A stretch of 64,000 bases of DNA, from contig LNEO01000113.1 in the NCBI GenBank assembly GCA_001465015.1, forward strand, positions 1-64,000, read 5' to 3'. Each line of letters begins with the position of its first letter. Position 1 is the first letter of the stretch. A program made the translations under genes and the position numbers. Of the stretch, positions 1 through 9,490 are shown piece after piece. The DNA is from Deltaproteobacteria bacterium Ga0077539 (GTDB taxonomy: Bacteria > Myxococcota_A > Polyangia > Polyangiales > Ga0077539). The notes under the pieces were generated by a model, which did not search any database, was not told the origin of the DNA, and was given only the letters and a program-made list of their open reading frames with translations.

Positions 1-2376
1 CTGCCAGCGGCGGAGCTCGAGCGACTCTTCACCGAGACGCTCGATGCGGTGTCACACAGGCTCGATCCGTGGATGACCGCGCTCGCGACAGCGAAGCTCG
101 ACGCCATGCGCGCGGCTCGCCCCACAGGTCTCCACGTGGGCGCCTTTGGTTGGGTCGAGCGATTGCGCCGCCGCCCGCCGAGCGCGACACGGGTCCTCGA
201 AGACGGAACGACGGCGCACATCCAGAGTCGCTCCGCAGGCTTCGTCCACGGCCCATCACTCGACCACGCAGCAGCCGGAGCCATCCTCAAGAACGCTTGG
301 GTCACACGCGAAGGCGAACCTCAGCGGCGCTACACGATCGATCTCTCGTCCGCGCGTGTGCGAACCGCCGAATCGATCCTCGACCACATGCGCGCAGGCA
401 TTCCGCTCGGCGCGCTCCTCGGCTACCAGGTCGAGCGCGGACTGCACGACATCGATCCAACCAACGACAGGATGTTTGTTGCGCTCAGGCAACGATTCGC
501 ACCCGTCGCGCGCAAGAAAGATCCTCGCGCACGCCCCGACTTGGAGGCCGCGAAGATCGCCGCCCGAAACGTCGTCGACGGACTCGCGCTCCTTCGGGCG
601 TATCGCGCCGATGAATCTCCGTCGAAAGAGAGCTTCCTTCGGTCGCTTCGGTTGCCCCTCACGCCCGAGCAGTCCGATGCGTTGCTCACAGTGACCCGCG
701 ACGCGGACGACACCGCGGATGCTCTCGCGGATGCGCTCACGGCCGAGTCCGTCTTTCAGCTCATCCGAGGCAACGCAGGGCGCTCGGTCGCAAGCCTCGA
801 TGCGCTCGCGCGGGCAACCCGTCCCCCAGAACTCGAAGTAGCACGCTATCCGCGCACAGGCCGCACGCTGACCCACCGCGTACTGCTCGTGCTCGGCGAC
901 GACACGCCAGAGGTGATCGGGCCGTGGGGATCAGTGGCCCCGACACCGCGCGCCGTGTGTGACCCGCTGCTCGAAGCATGGGCTCGAAGCCAGCTCGGCA
1001 ACCCGGACGACACGAGCTGCGTCGTGCGCTTCGCGAAAGGAGATGCCGACGCAACCTCGCTGCACGTGCGGTTGTCGGACCTTGCGCTCGGAGCGCTGGA
1101 CGTCGTTGCGCTCGCGGCAACGCAGCCCGAACCGAAACAGGGCAGCGAGATCGACCGTCGCGTGCGGCTGTTCGTGCTTTCTCGGTACCCAGGAGTTTCG
1201 ATCGAGAGCGTGCGCTACGACGAAGGCGCGTCGTCGAGCGCTCGGACGTTCGAACAAACCCTCGAAGTGGCGCGGGCGATCAGCGCGCTGCTCGGCCGAA
1301 GCCGTCCGTTTCGCATCGAAGACCTCGCGCCGAGCGCGCTCGCCAACCCAACCCCTGCCGAGGCCACCTTCTCCGAGCGAGACAAGGAGCGCGCACAGCG
1401 TGCTCAACGTGCGCTCGTCACGCTGATTCGCGATCTCGTCCGCGCGCTTCGAACTCCTCCCGCTTCGATCGAGCAAGCAGAAGACCTCCATCGTCAACTC
1501 CAACTCGCAGCGCTGTACGGAGTCGTTGGAGCCCTCCCCGATCTCCCGGTGTCGAGCCTCGCAGCCCCGTATGGGTCTTTGACCACGAGCGCGCGCAGCG
1601 CTCTTGCCGAGTTGCAATCGCGCCTCGAGAAGGCAGAAGCGGCAACCAATGCGCGCGAAAAAGCCCGCGCGATCTTCGGCGCGGACTTCCTGTTCGTGTC
1701 GAGCGTTCACCCGGACGGCGCCGTACGGACCTCACTCGAGACAGCGCTCGAGCAAGCGTCTTCTCTCGGGGCGACGACCGATCAAGTTCGTGTGTGGCAG
1801 GCACAGGCGACGCGCGTACGAGAGTCGCTCCGCGCGCTGCGCACGGTGACGACGTACGCACGCGCCACCGGCGCTTCGACAGCACCTGTCTCGATTGTGC
1901 AGCTCCCGACGGAGCCCGGCGATTGGTGGGCGGCGCTCCCGAACCGGACAGCCACAGAAGCAGAACGCCAACGAACGCTGCTGCTCTCGGGGCGCGTGTC
2001 CGTTGCGCTCGTCGACTGCGGCGCGCGTGTGCCGGGAGCCACCGCGTGGAGCGGATTGCTCCTCGACGACTGGGTCGAAACGATCCCGCTGCCCGACGAG
2101 ACGACCGGCATCGCTGCGCACTACGACGATCCGGGCGCCGAAGCGCCACAGACGCTTCTGTTGGCGGTTCCAACGAGGCTCGACGGTTGGCGCTTCGATG
2201 ACCTCGTCGCGACGCTGCACGAGGCGCTCGACAACGCGCGCATCCGCGCGACCGAACCGGAGACGCTCGTGCACTTCGCGCAGTTTCTGCCCGCAGCGTA
2301 CGTGACGGCCAACGTCGCGGGAGATGTCGTCTCGACCCTGCTCACCAACGCGATCACCGTCGAACAGCCGAGCTGA
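1..2376 (+). CDS. Large conserved protein of unknown function, 5' end outside the window
   Basis: The frame is open from base 1, so the true start lies upstream and at least 791 residues are visible; the GTG at 49 is only an internal codon. The first visible part holds a conserved-looking block (SHRLDPWMTALATAKL, then VGAFGWVERL). Further on come HGPSLDHAAAGAILKNAW, a segment resembling IDLSSARVR, and GALLGYQVERGLHD near residue 140. I see no signal peptide, membrane segment or nucleotide-binding motif. The protein looks soluble, mixed helical, with long Ala/Arg-rich helices in the middle. It is followed after only two bases by the next gene, and that gene overlaps a third, so the three probably form one translationally coupled unit. 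I do not recognise a characterised family and assign no function. Confidence 0.85.
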   Translation: MPAAELERLFTETLDAVSHRLDPWMTALATAKLDAMRAARPTGLHVGAFGWVERLRRRPPSATRVLEDGTTAHIQSRSAGFVHGPSLDHAAAGAILKNAWVTREGEPQRRYTIDLSSARVRTAESILDHMRAGIPLGALLGYQVERGLHDIDPTNDRMFVALRQRFAPVARKKDPRARPDLEAAKIAARNVVDGLALLRAYRADESPSKESFLRSLRLPLTPEQSDALLTVTRDADDTADALADALTAESVFQLIRGNAGRSVASLDALARATRPPELEVARYPRTGRTLTHRVLLVLGDDTPEVIGPWGSVAPTPRAVCDPLLEAWARSQLGNPDDTSCVVRFAKGDADATSLHVRLSDLALGALDVVALAATQPEPKQGSEIDRRVRLFVLSRYPGVSIESVRYDEGASSSARTFEQTLEVARAISALLGRSRPFRIEDLAPSALANPTPAEATFSERDKERAQRAQRALVTLIRDLVRALRTPPASIEQAEDLHRQLQLAALYGVVGALPDLPVSSLAAPYGSLTTSARSALAELQSRLEKAEAATNAREKARAIFGADFLFVSSVHPDGAVRTSLETALEQASSLGATTDQVRVWQAQATRVRESLRALRTVTTYARATGASTAPVSIVQLPTEPGDWWAALPNRTATEAERQRTLLLSGRVSVALVDCGARVPGATAWSGLLLDDWVETIPLPDETTGIAAHYDDPGAEAPQTLLLAVPTRLDGWRFDDLVATLHEALDNARIRATEPETLVHFAQFLPAAYVTANVAGDVVSTLLTNAITVEQPS

Positions 2377-2378
2377 CC

Positions 2379-4127
2379 ATGGCGTCCATCACGTACTGGA
2401 ATCGACTCGAACCCATCGTGCGCTCCGACGCAATCGTTCGTTCGTTGCGCGCGGAAATTCGCGATCCGCTCTGGCTCCTTACGCGGCAGTGGCAACTCGG
2501 CGAGTTCCAGGGCGAAGACGCGGCGAGCCCTGCGTGGATCGAAGTGCACACGAGCGAGACGCCCATCGACGAGTGGTCTGCTCGCGGCGGCGCGTCGCAC
2601 GCGCTCGACGCAGATTCTCCTCTCGAAGCTTTGTTCGCAGGCGCGTCTGCGCTCGACGACGGGCTCGAAACGCGCGCCGAGCTCGGGGGCCTCTTCGAAG
2701 ACGAACTCCTCGCAGCGGGCGGCTCTCGCGCCTTGATCGAGAGCATCCGCCAGAGGTACGGGATCGCAGCGCGCGCTCCTCGTGAAGACGCGGCGTCGAT
2801 CCGGTTCGAGCAGGTATGCGCAGATAGGCTCACCGATGGGCTCGCACTGCTCGAGCTCGACCGCGGCTGGAAAGCGATTTCGGAGACGATCGCCGCCGAC
2901 GCCGAAGCAGAGGCCTCGCTTCAGCGAGCGTACGCGGCGCTCGAACAATTCGCGCGGAGTGTTTTCGGACAACTGCCATCGGACCGCCCAGCCGCTTGGC
3001 AGTCCGAGCGGCTTCGCGCCGAGGGCACGCTCTCGCTGAGCACGCCGGAGAGCCGGCTGTCTCTGCGCGTCGAGCCATCACGCGAGGGAGACGTGGACTG
3101 GTATTCGTGCGACGTTGCTACGAGGAGCCGCGGCGGATCGAGTGCGCGTACGAGCAAGCGCGTCGTCATGCCAGCACATGTTCGATTCCGCGGAATGCCC
3201 GAGCATCGCTTCTGGGACTTCGAGCACGGAGGCGCAGACTTCGGCGCCGTGGTCGCTGACAGTCGCGACGTTGCTCGGCTCGTGGTCATCGACTTCGCGC
3301 TCACGGCATCGAACGACTGGTTCATGGTGCCGTGCGTCCAACGCGTCGGCACCGCGCTTCGCGTCGAACAGGTCCGTGTTCGTGATGTGTTCGGGGGCAC
3401 GACGCTCGTCGAGCGTGGCGATCAAGTGGATCCAGCACGCCGCACGGAGCGTTGGACGATGTGGTCGATCACCGACCGCGAGAGCGGCGGCGTCGAGCCC
3501 TCTCTCCTGCTGCCCGCTGGCTACCCGAGCCGCATGGCGGGCGCCGCGATCGAAGAGGTGCGCTTTCTTCGCGACGAGATGGCCAACATGTCGTGGGCCA
3601 TCGAGCACACGATTCCCAACGCGCTCGGCGAACCGTGGCTCTCGCACGAACGAGCGACGGCTCGCCTTCCTGCTGGCGTTCCCCCACCACCTGCGCCGCC
3701 TGCCACTGGCCCACAAATCAAGTACGTGTTGCAGACCGACGTGCCCGCGTATTGGTTCCCCCTCGTTCCCGCACGAATCGAAGGCGCGGCGGGGCAAATC
3801 GAATACGCGCTCGGCTCGATGCTCGACAGTGTCACCGGTGCCAGGCGAACGCTTGCCCCGGACGGCCGCATCCTTCGCGCTCCCAGCGGCCACCGACTGC
3901 GTGTTCGCGAAGAAGAGCTGCCCCGCGTCGGCGTGACGGTCCAGCGTGTGCCCGTGCGCACGCGGACGCCGAGCGGAGCGACGCGACTGTGGGTCGAGTG
4001 GCGCCGACGCCCAGGCGCAGGCGAGGGCTCTTCGGGGCTGAAGTTCGACAGCGTGGAGTTCATTCGCGCTCCTCAGACGAGCGCATCTGACGAAATCGTC
4101 CCAGCAGCAACGGAGGAATCGCCATGA
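2379..4127 (+). CDS. Conserved protein of unknown function, second gene of the coupled unit
   Basis: The ATG lies two bases after the upstream stop codon, and the stop overlaps the next start (ATGA at 4124-4127), so translation is probably coupled on both sides. The 582-residue product opens with YWNRLEP and then LLTRQWQLGEFQGEDA (from about residue 33), a highly patterned stretch that looks like a family signature. The centre has FRGMPEHRFWDFEHGGADFG, and SLLLPAGYPSRM precedes EEVRFLRDEMANMSW. A Pro/Ala linker (about residues 428-440) separates a C-terminal part rich in predicted strand. There is no signal peptide and no membrane helix. The clear motifs suggest a real conserved family of unknown role working with its two neighbours. 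Confidence 0.88.
   Translation: MASITYWNRLEPIVRSDAIVRSLRAEIRDPLWLLTRQWQLGEFQGEDAASPAWIEVHTSETPIDEWSARGGASHALDADSPLEALFAGASALDDGLETRAELGGLFEDELLAAGGSRALIESIRQRYGIAARAPREDAASIRFEQVCADRLTDGLALLELDRGWKAISETIAADAEAEASLQRAYAALEQFARSVFGQLPSDRPAAWQSERLRAEGTLSLSTPESRLSLRVEPSREGDVDWYSCDVATRSRGGSSARTSKRVVMPAHVRFRGMPEHRFWDFEHGGADFGAVVADSRDVARLVVIDFALTASNDWFMVPCVQRVGTALRVEQVRVRDVFGGTTLVERGDQVDPARRTERWTMWSITDRESGGVEPSLLLPAGYPSRMAGAAIEEVRFLRDEMANMSWAIEHTIPNALGEPWLSHERATARLPAGVPPPPAPPATGPQIKYVLQTDVPAYWFPLVPARIEGAAGQIEYALGSMLDSVTGARRTLAPDGRILRAPSGHRLRVREEELPRVGVTVQRVPVRTRTPSGATRLWVEWRRRPGAGEGSSGLKFDSVEFIRAPQTSASDEIVPAATEESP
4112..4116 (+). promoter_or_regulatory. Ribosome binding site of the third unknown gene
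   Basis: GGAGG lies seven bases upstream of the ATG at 4124, inside the end of the preceding gene. It fixes the start and supports translational coupling. Confidence 0.6.
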
Positions 4128-4870
4128 CGTTTCATCTCGCATCGTTCGTAGGGCTGCAGGGCCCGGGGACGCTCGCTCGCGTGTCCCCGACAACCGACAC
4201 CCAGTTGTATTCGGTCGACGATCGGATCGTGCTTCCCTGCCCCATGGACCTCGTGTGCGCGTTCGGGATGGGAAGCTCGCTGCAAACGGCCAAGGTGACG
4301 TCTCCGATTCTGAGAGGCGTAAACCCGATCAACGTGAGTCCGCTCGTGATTGGGGCGTCTATTCCATCGACGCCCAACGTCGCATACTTCGGCCACGACG
4401 CGATCCACTTGCAACGCGACGAACCGATCACGTTCGAGGCGTCGGGCGTCGGGCAGAGCTTGGCGCGTGGCTTGGTGTGGCTCGAAGAGAAGTTCGAACC
4501 CGTTCCATCAGGCGATCGGTTCTGGGTGCGAATGACGAGCTCGGCGTTCGTTCCTGTGAGCGACGTGTGGTGGCCGATGCAACTCACCTCGGTCGACGAA
4601 CTCGCCGCAGGAACGTACGCGGTGATCGGAATGCAGTACGCGAGTCCAACGGGGATCGCCGCTCGCCTCACGTTCGACCATCAATATTGGAAGCCTGGAG
4701 TGCTTGCGACGCAGTCTCCCTCCGCTCGATCATTTCAGCAGAGCTACGACGGATCGTTCGGGTTGTGGGGCACCTTCCGCACCTCGTCGCTGCCGCGACT
4801 CGAGGTTCTCTTGAGCAGCTCAGACAACACGCACGAGGTGAGGCTGCTCGTCGTGCGTGTGGGAGGGTAG
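4124..4870 (+). CDS. Beta-rich protein of unknown function, third gene of the coupled unit
   Basis: The 248-residue protein starts in an ATGA overlap with the gene before it and has a good GGAGG seven bases upstream. The sequence alternates hydrophobic and polar residues, has few long helices and looks mostly beta. Conserved-looking pieces are YAVIGMQYASPTGIAARL, then YWKPGVLA, then a closing FGLWGTFR with PRLEVLLSSSD. No signal peptide or membrane helix is visible. The overall look faintly recalls beta-sandwich structural proteins, but that is an impression, not evidence. Its role must be linked to the two large upstream proteins, because the genes are coupled. It is the last gene of the unit; an insertion-sequence remnant follows. 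Confidence 0.85.
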   Translation: MTFHLASFVGLQGPGTLARVSPTTDTQLYSVDDRIVLPCPMDLVCAFGMGSSLQTAKVTSPILRGVNPINVSPLVIGASIPSTPNVAYFGHDAIHLQRDEPITFEASGVGQSLARGLVWLEEKFEPVPSGDRFWVRMTSSAFVPVSDVWWPMQLTSVDELAAGTYAVIGMQYASPTGIAARLTFDHQYWKPGVLATQSPSARSFQQSYDGSFGLWGTFRTSSLPRLEVLLSSSDNTHEVRLLVVRVGG

Positions 4871-4941
4871 CTCCGCGCATGTGTACGCGATGTCCGATCC
4901 CCATTCCGAGGTGACGGCGCGATCTCGGAGACGCTCGTGGC

Positions 4942-5014
4942 ATGACGCAAACGAGCAAACGCAGGTCGCGGCGTAGTCCGCAGCAATGGAAGTCCATCCT
5001 CGAAGCGCTACAAC
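4942..5014 (+). pseudogene. Possible gene fragment interrupted by the IS66-like element
   Basis: An ATG at 4942 opens a short basic frame (MTQTSKRRSRRSPQQWKSIL). It runs straight to the proposed left end of the IS66-like element at 5015, and the reading sense is lost after that. The RSPQQWKSIL stretch itself resembles the N-terminus of IS66 TnpA proteins. It may be an older copy, or a small gene hit by the insertion. No partner fragment can be proved on the far side. Confidence 0.25.
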
Positions 5015-5366
5015 GTAAGCGCTGCGTGAGGAGGCGTGGTTGTGGACGAGGAACAAAGGCCCGAGTGTCATGCGCGTGCGAGCAGCCGATCCAGAAATTG
5101 AAGCGAAGTGGCGTCAGCGCGTGGATGCGTGGCGACGAAGCGGACGAACCGCCAAGCAATTTGCAGCGCAGAATGGTTTCTCGATCTCGTCTCTGACGGG
5201 GTGGGCTTCGCGATTGCCCGGCGAGGCCAGCCGCGCGTCTTCGCAGGCACCGAAGATCGTTCCTCTCGTGCGCGTCGCCCAGCCCGTTGCTCAGAGCGAG
5301 CTGGCTGTCGATCCCGGAAGCGCTCGGGTGCGCGTTCAGAGCGTAACCGCTGCATGCAACGGTTAC
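5015..5366 (+). mobile_element. Short IS66-like element carrying only tnpA, degenerate
   Basis: The left boundary is taken at GTAAGCGCTGCGTG (5015-5028), which has the GTAAGCG start known for IS66 terminal repeats. The right boundary is the complement of GTAACCGTTGCATG, ending at 5366; the two ends match at 11 of 14 positions. Between them lies most of one tnpA-like gene, and there is no tnpB or tnpC transposase. The flanking 8-mers (GCTACAAC and GTTCCATC) share only five of eight bases, so a target duplication is not convincing. The element is probably non-autonomous or decayed. The boundaries are inferred, while the TnpA similarity is clear. Confidence 0.4.
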
Positions 5367-5414
5367 GTTCCATCGATGAACTGGTGGGCGACGCCGTGCG
5401 CGCCACGCCGGTGA
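5070..5414 (+). CDS. IS66-type TnpA-like accessory protein, probably with an altered C-terminus
   Basis: From the ATG at 5070 the protein has the IS66 TnpA pattern: WRQRVDAWRRSGRTAKQFA followed by NGFSISSLTGWASRLPG, a small helix-turn-helix protein. The normal family length is about 100-130 residues and this one has 114. The last 20 or so residues (after VQSV) run through a palindrome at the presumed element end and do not look like TnpA. TnpB and the transposase TnpC are absent, so the element cannot move by itself. An upstream in-frame start at 5040 is possible but adds nothing family-like. Confidence 0.55.
   Translation: MRVRAADPEIEAKWRQRVDAWRRSGRTAKQFAAQNGFSISSLTGWASRLPGEASRASSQAPKIVPLVRVAQPVAQSELAVDPGSARVRVQSVTAACNGYVPSMNWWATPCAPRR
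5342..5367. repeat. 26-bp near-perfect palindrome at the end of the IS66-like relic
   Basis: CGTAACCG and CGGTTACG flank a core built on TGCATGCA. Only one symmetric base pair (5350 and 5359) breaks the symmetry. It could be the terminal repeat of the element, two abutting ends, or a protein binding site. Confidence 0.6.
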
Positions 5415-5464
5415 TGTGGCTCGCTATCGGGGCGCTGCGCGCGGACTCGCTCGCCCCTGCGCGC

Positions 5465-7069
5465 TCACCGTCGCAAGTACTCTGTCCCCTGCGCCGCGAG
5501 AAACTCGTCGTAGGTCCCGTTGAAAAGCTGTGCGCCGCTCGGCGACAGCTCGAGCACCCTCGTCCCGAGGCGGCCGACGAAGTGACGATCGTGGCTCGTG
5601 ACGATGACCGTTCCGGGATAGGCGATCAGCGCCTCGAGCAGCGCGTCGATGCTCTCGACGTCCAGGTGGTTGGTCGGCTCGTCGAGGAGCATCACGTTGT
5701 GCTTCTGCAACATGAGCTTCGCCAGCACGAGCCTCGCGGCCTCGCCGCCCGAGAGCGTCTCGGTCTTCTTCAGCCCGGCCTCGCCGCTGAAGAGCAGCTT
5801 TCCGAGCACCGAGCGAACCTGCTCGATCGTCGCGTTCTCGTCGAAGCGGCGAAGCCAGTCGTACGCAGTGAAGCCTGGCTCGAGCGCCTCGTGGTGGTCC
5901 TGCGCAAAGTAGCCAACGGACGTCTCGTGTCCCCACACGACCTCGCCCGTGTCGGGCTTGTGCTCGCCGACGAGGCACTTGAGCAGCGTGGACTTTCCAA
6001 TGCCGCTCGGACCGATGACGGCGAGGCGCTCGCCGCGCATGAGCGCGAGGTCGAGCCCGCGCAGCACCTTCTTGTCGCCAAACGACTTGCTCAGCCCGTT
6101 CACGCGCACGACGTCGCGCCCGGACGGACGAGTGATCTCGAACTTCACGTACGGCCGAACGACGTTCGAGCGACGCACGACCATCGAGGCCTCGAGCTTC
6201 TCGATCTCTTTCACGCGAGACTGCGCCTGGCTCGAGCGGTTGGCGCTGGCGCCGAAGCGGGCCACGAAGTCCTTGAGCTCCGCGATCCGGCGCTTCTTCT
6301 GGGCGATGTCTTGATCGTTTTGCAGCTTTCCCGTGGTCTTTTGCTGGACGAAATCCGAATAGTCGCCGGTGAAGACCGTCACCGTCTGAAAGTCGACGTC
6401 CGCGACGTGCGTCGCGATCGCGTTCATGAAGTGCCGGTCGTGGCTGACCACGACGAGCGTTCCTCGGAAGCCGCCGGTGAGATAGCCCTCGAGCCAGCGG
6501 ATCGAGTCCAGGTCCAGGTGGTTCGTCGGCTCGTCGAGCAGCAGCACGTCCGCCCCCGCGAACAGCGTCTGCGCGAGCAGCACCCGAAGCTTGTATCCGC
6601 CAGCCAACGACCGAAGCGGGTCGAGGTGTCGATCCGTGGGAATTCCGAGCCCCTCGAGCAGCTCCGCCGCGCGCGCCTCCGCCGTGTAGCCGTCCTCTTC
6701 GGCGACGACGCCCTCGAGCTCGGCCAGGCGCATGCCGACCTCGTCGGTCATCTCCTGCAGAAAGAGCCGCTCTTTCTCCTGCATGGCGTCCCAGAGCGCG
6801 CGGTTTCCCATCAGCACCACGTCGAGGATCCGCACGCCGTCGTAGTGAAAGTGGTCCTGCTTGAGCACGCCCACCTTGAGCTTCTCGGGAATGCTCACGG
6901 TGCCCTTGTCGGACTCTTCTTCGCCCGTGATCACCTTCAAGAGCGTGGATTTTCCCGCGCCGTTCGCCCCGACCAGGACGTATCGCTTGCCTGGGTCGAA
7001 GTGCATCGTGACGTCTTCGAAGAGGATCTTGGGCCCGAAGCGCTTGGTGACGTTCTCGAGGGTGATCAT
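5465..7069 (-). CDS. ABC-F family ATPase, YbiT type
   Basis: This 534-residue protein has two ABC domains and no membrane segment, the layout of ABC-F proteins. Those act on the ribosome as translation factors or in antibiotic resistance. Domain 1 has Walker A GANGAGKST (residues 34-42), signature SLAGGYKLR (about 154) and LLLDEPTNHLD (about 176). Domain 2 has GPSGIGKST, LSGGEAARL and LLDEPTNHLD. The interdomain linker carries the charged helical region typical of the family. Length and order match E. coli YbiT closely (about 530 residues). The start is set by AGGAGG (7081-7086, reverse strand) 11 bases upstream of the ATG. It is divergent from the EF-Tu-like gene, which may also act around translation. 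I am sure of the family and less sure of the exact subfamily role. Confidence 0.95.
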   Translation of the reverse strand: MITLENVTKRFGPKILFEDVTMHFDPGKRYVLVGANGAGKSTLLKVITGEEESDKGTVSIPEKLKVGVLKQDHFHYDGVRILDVVLMGNRALWDAMQEKERLFLQEMTDEVGMRLAELEGVVAEEDGYTAEARAAELLEGLGIPTDRHLDPLRSLAGGYKLRVLLAQTLFAGADVLLLDEPTNHLDLDSIRWLEGYLTGGFRGTLVVVSHDRHFMNAIATHVADVDFQTVTVFTGDYSDFVQQKTTGKLQNDQDIAQKKRRIAELKDFVARFGASANRSSQAQSRVKEIEKLEASMVVRRSNVVRPYVKFEITRPSGRDVVRVNGLSKSFGDKKVLRGLDLALMRGERLAVIGPSGIGKSTLLKCLVGEHKPDTGEVVWGHETSVGYFAQDHHEALEPGFTAYDWLRRFDENATIEQVRSVLGKLLFSGEAGLKKTETLSGGEAARLVLAKLMLQKHNVMLLDEPTNHLDVESIDALLEALIAYPGTVIVTSHDRHFVGRLGTRVLELSPSGAQLFNGTYDEFLAAQGTEYLRR

Positions 7070-7140
7070 GAGCGGAGACGCCTCCTGTCACCAATCGCGG
7101 CGCGACGCAACCGCGTCTTTTCTAAGCGCGGTACACTCCC

Positions 7141-8322
7141 ATGGTGGCGAAGACGCCTCGAGTCACACACACAATCAAGCCCCCGTCGCCGCGGGTCTTC
7201 GTCCTCGGCAACCGCCGCGAGGGAACGAGCGAAGTCATCGCAGCCCTTCGCTCGCTCGCGACCCCCGACAAGCTCGAGTCCTGGCCCGCGCGCGTGTTCG
7301 CCCCGCCGCCCCGCGAGGACGGCGTCGTCATGCTCATCAACGACTTCGGCCCGTCGGGCCAGTCCGCCAGAGTGCTCCAGCTCGAGACGCCCAAGCGCAC
7401 GTTTTCCTTGTACGAGTGCGTCGATCAGCCCCAGGCGCTCATGATCGGCGCGAGCAATCGCTGCGACGCCGCGCTCTGGGTGCGCTCTGCCGAGGTCGAC
7501 TGTGATCTCGACCCGGCGAGCGCGATGCTCGAGGCCGCCCGGTATCTCGGCGCCGAGCGCGCGCTCGTGTTCGTGATCGACGCCGAGCGGGTCGCACAGC
7601 CGCGCCGTGATCGCGTCGAACGCGAGGCGCGCGAGCTGCTCTCTCTCTCGGGATTCGCCGCCGACGAGTGTCCCGTCATCTGCAGCACCGGCGTCATCGA
7701 GCCGGGGTCGCACCAGTGGCGCGCGGGGGTCTCGGCCTTGCGCGACCTGCTCGAAGAGCACGTCCCCTACGTCGACGAAGACCCATACGTCGCGCTCGTG
7801 GTCGACGATGTCTTCGCGATCAAGAACCGCGGAACCGTCGTCACCGGCCAAATCACCGCGGGAAAGCTCGCGGTCGGCGATCGCCTCGAGCTCGTCCGTC
7901 CAACGGGCCGACGGCCCATCACCATCCTGGGCATCGAGATGTTTCGCCGGCTGCTCGAGACCGCGCGTCGCCCGGATTACGTCGGGCTCCTCATCGATGT
8001 CGCGCGAGACGAAGTCGCGCGAGGCGACCTGATCGTGAGCCCGGGCGAGGGCGTCGTCGCGCGCCGCGCCAACGTCCGCGGCTACTGTTGGCGCCCTCCC
8101 GAAGTGTGGCCTCCCACCGAACGACTGCGTTGTGTCGGGTCGCTGGCCGACCAGCGGGTGCGCGTATCGATGACCACGCCTTCGCCGCTCGTGCTGGGGC
8201 CGTTCGAGGCACAAATCGAGTTCGATGCGCCCACCATGCAGTTTCCAGGGCGCTCGCTCCTTTGGCGACAGGGGGAGGACTCGATCTTCGCGTCGGTGCT
8301 CTTCGAGTCCTCGCTCGATTGA
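7141..8322 (+). CDS. EF-Tu-like protein lacking GTPase motifs (pseudo-EF-Tu)
   Basis: At 393 residues this has the length of elongation factor Tu. Domain 2 is plain: DDVFAIKNRGTVVTGQITAG (about residues 221-240), then GIEMFRRLLETAR and GLLIDVARDEVARGD, which follow EF-Tu residue for residue. The N-terminal domain keeps the EF-Tu outline, including an RDLLEEHVPYVDEDPY-like end, but every nucleotide motif is gone. The P-loop is replaced by LGNRREGTSEV with no GKT. The DCPGH position reads VDQPQ, and NKxD reads IDAE. The third domain is divergent. I infer that it binds no GTP and may bind tRNA, EF-Ts-like partners or another surface. The base composition resembles the neighbours. No strong ribosome site precedes the ATG, so the start is probable only. 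Confidence 0.85.
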   Translation: MVAKTPRVTHTIKPPSPRVFVLGNRREGTSEVIAALRSLATPDKLESWPARVFAPPPREDGVVMLINDFGPSGQSARVLQLETPKRTFSLYECVDQPQALMIGASNRCDAALWVRSAEVDCDLDPASAMLEAARYLGAERALVFVIDAERVAQPRRDRVEREARELLSLSGFAADECPVICSTGVIEPGSHQWRAGVSALRDLLEEHVPYVDEDPYVALVVDDVFAIKNRGTVVTGQITAGKLAVGDRLELVRPTGRRPITILGIEMFRRLLETARRPDYVGLLIDVARDEVARGDLIVSPGEGVVARRANVRGYCWRPPEVWPPTERLRCVGSLADQRVRVSMTTPSPLVLGPFEAQIEFDAPTMQFPGRSLLWRQGEDSIFASVLFESSLD

Positions 8323-8475
8323 GTGCCGCCTTCGATCCCCCGTCACCGGCTCGCCGACGAAACCACGGTCGCCTCGCGAACCCCTTTGCGCCCGAGCTGG
8401 CTCCCATCGATCAGCAGTCTCGGGGACCCACGTCGCGGCGCAGGCGCGCTGCCGCGTCGGTGACCCCGCGTGCGC

Positions 8476-8482
8476 AGAAAGG
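8476..8482 (+). promoter_or_regulatory. Ribosome binding site deciding the start of the MBL hydrolase
   Basis: AGAAAGG lies 11 bases before the GTG at 8494. The alternative GTG at 8470 has no such site, so the shorter form is preferred. Confidence 0.45.
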
Positions 8483-8493
8483 CTGAAGTCACC

Positions 8494-9390
<897 letters not shown>

Positions 9391-9490
9391 GTACGGCCTC
9401 CCGCGAGCCTCGACGAGGCCCGGCTCGCGCACCGCGACGGTCCTCACGAAAAGATGGTCGAGCCTCCGCTGACCACATTATCGTCGGGGC

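Noticed and set aside
5108..7444. A 778-codon open frame on the plus strand, antisense to the ABC-F gene
   Set aside because: The opposite strand encodes a complete ABC-F protein with all motifs; the frame is an effect of GC-rich third positions and is rich in Arg, Glu and Ala without family patterns.
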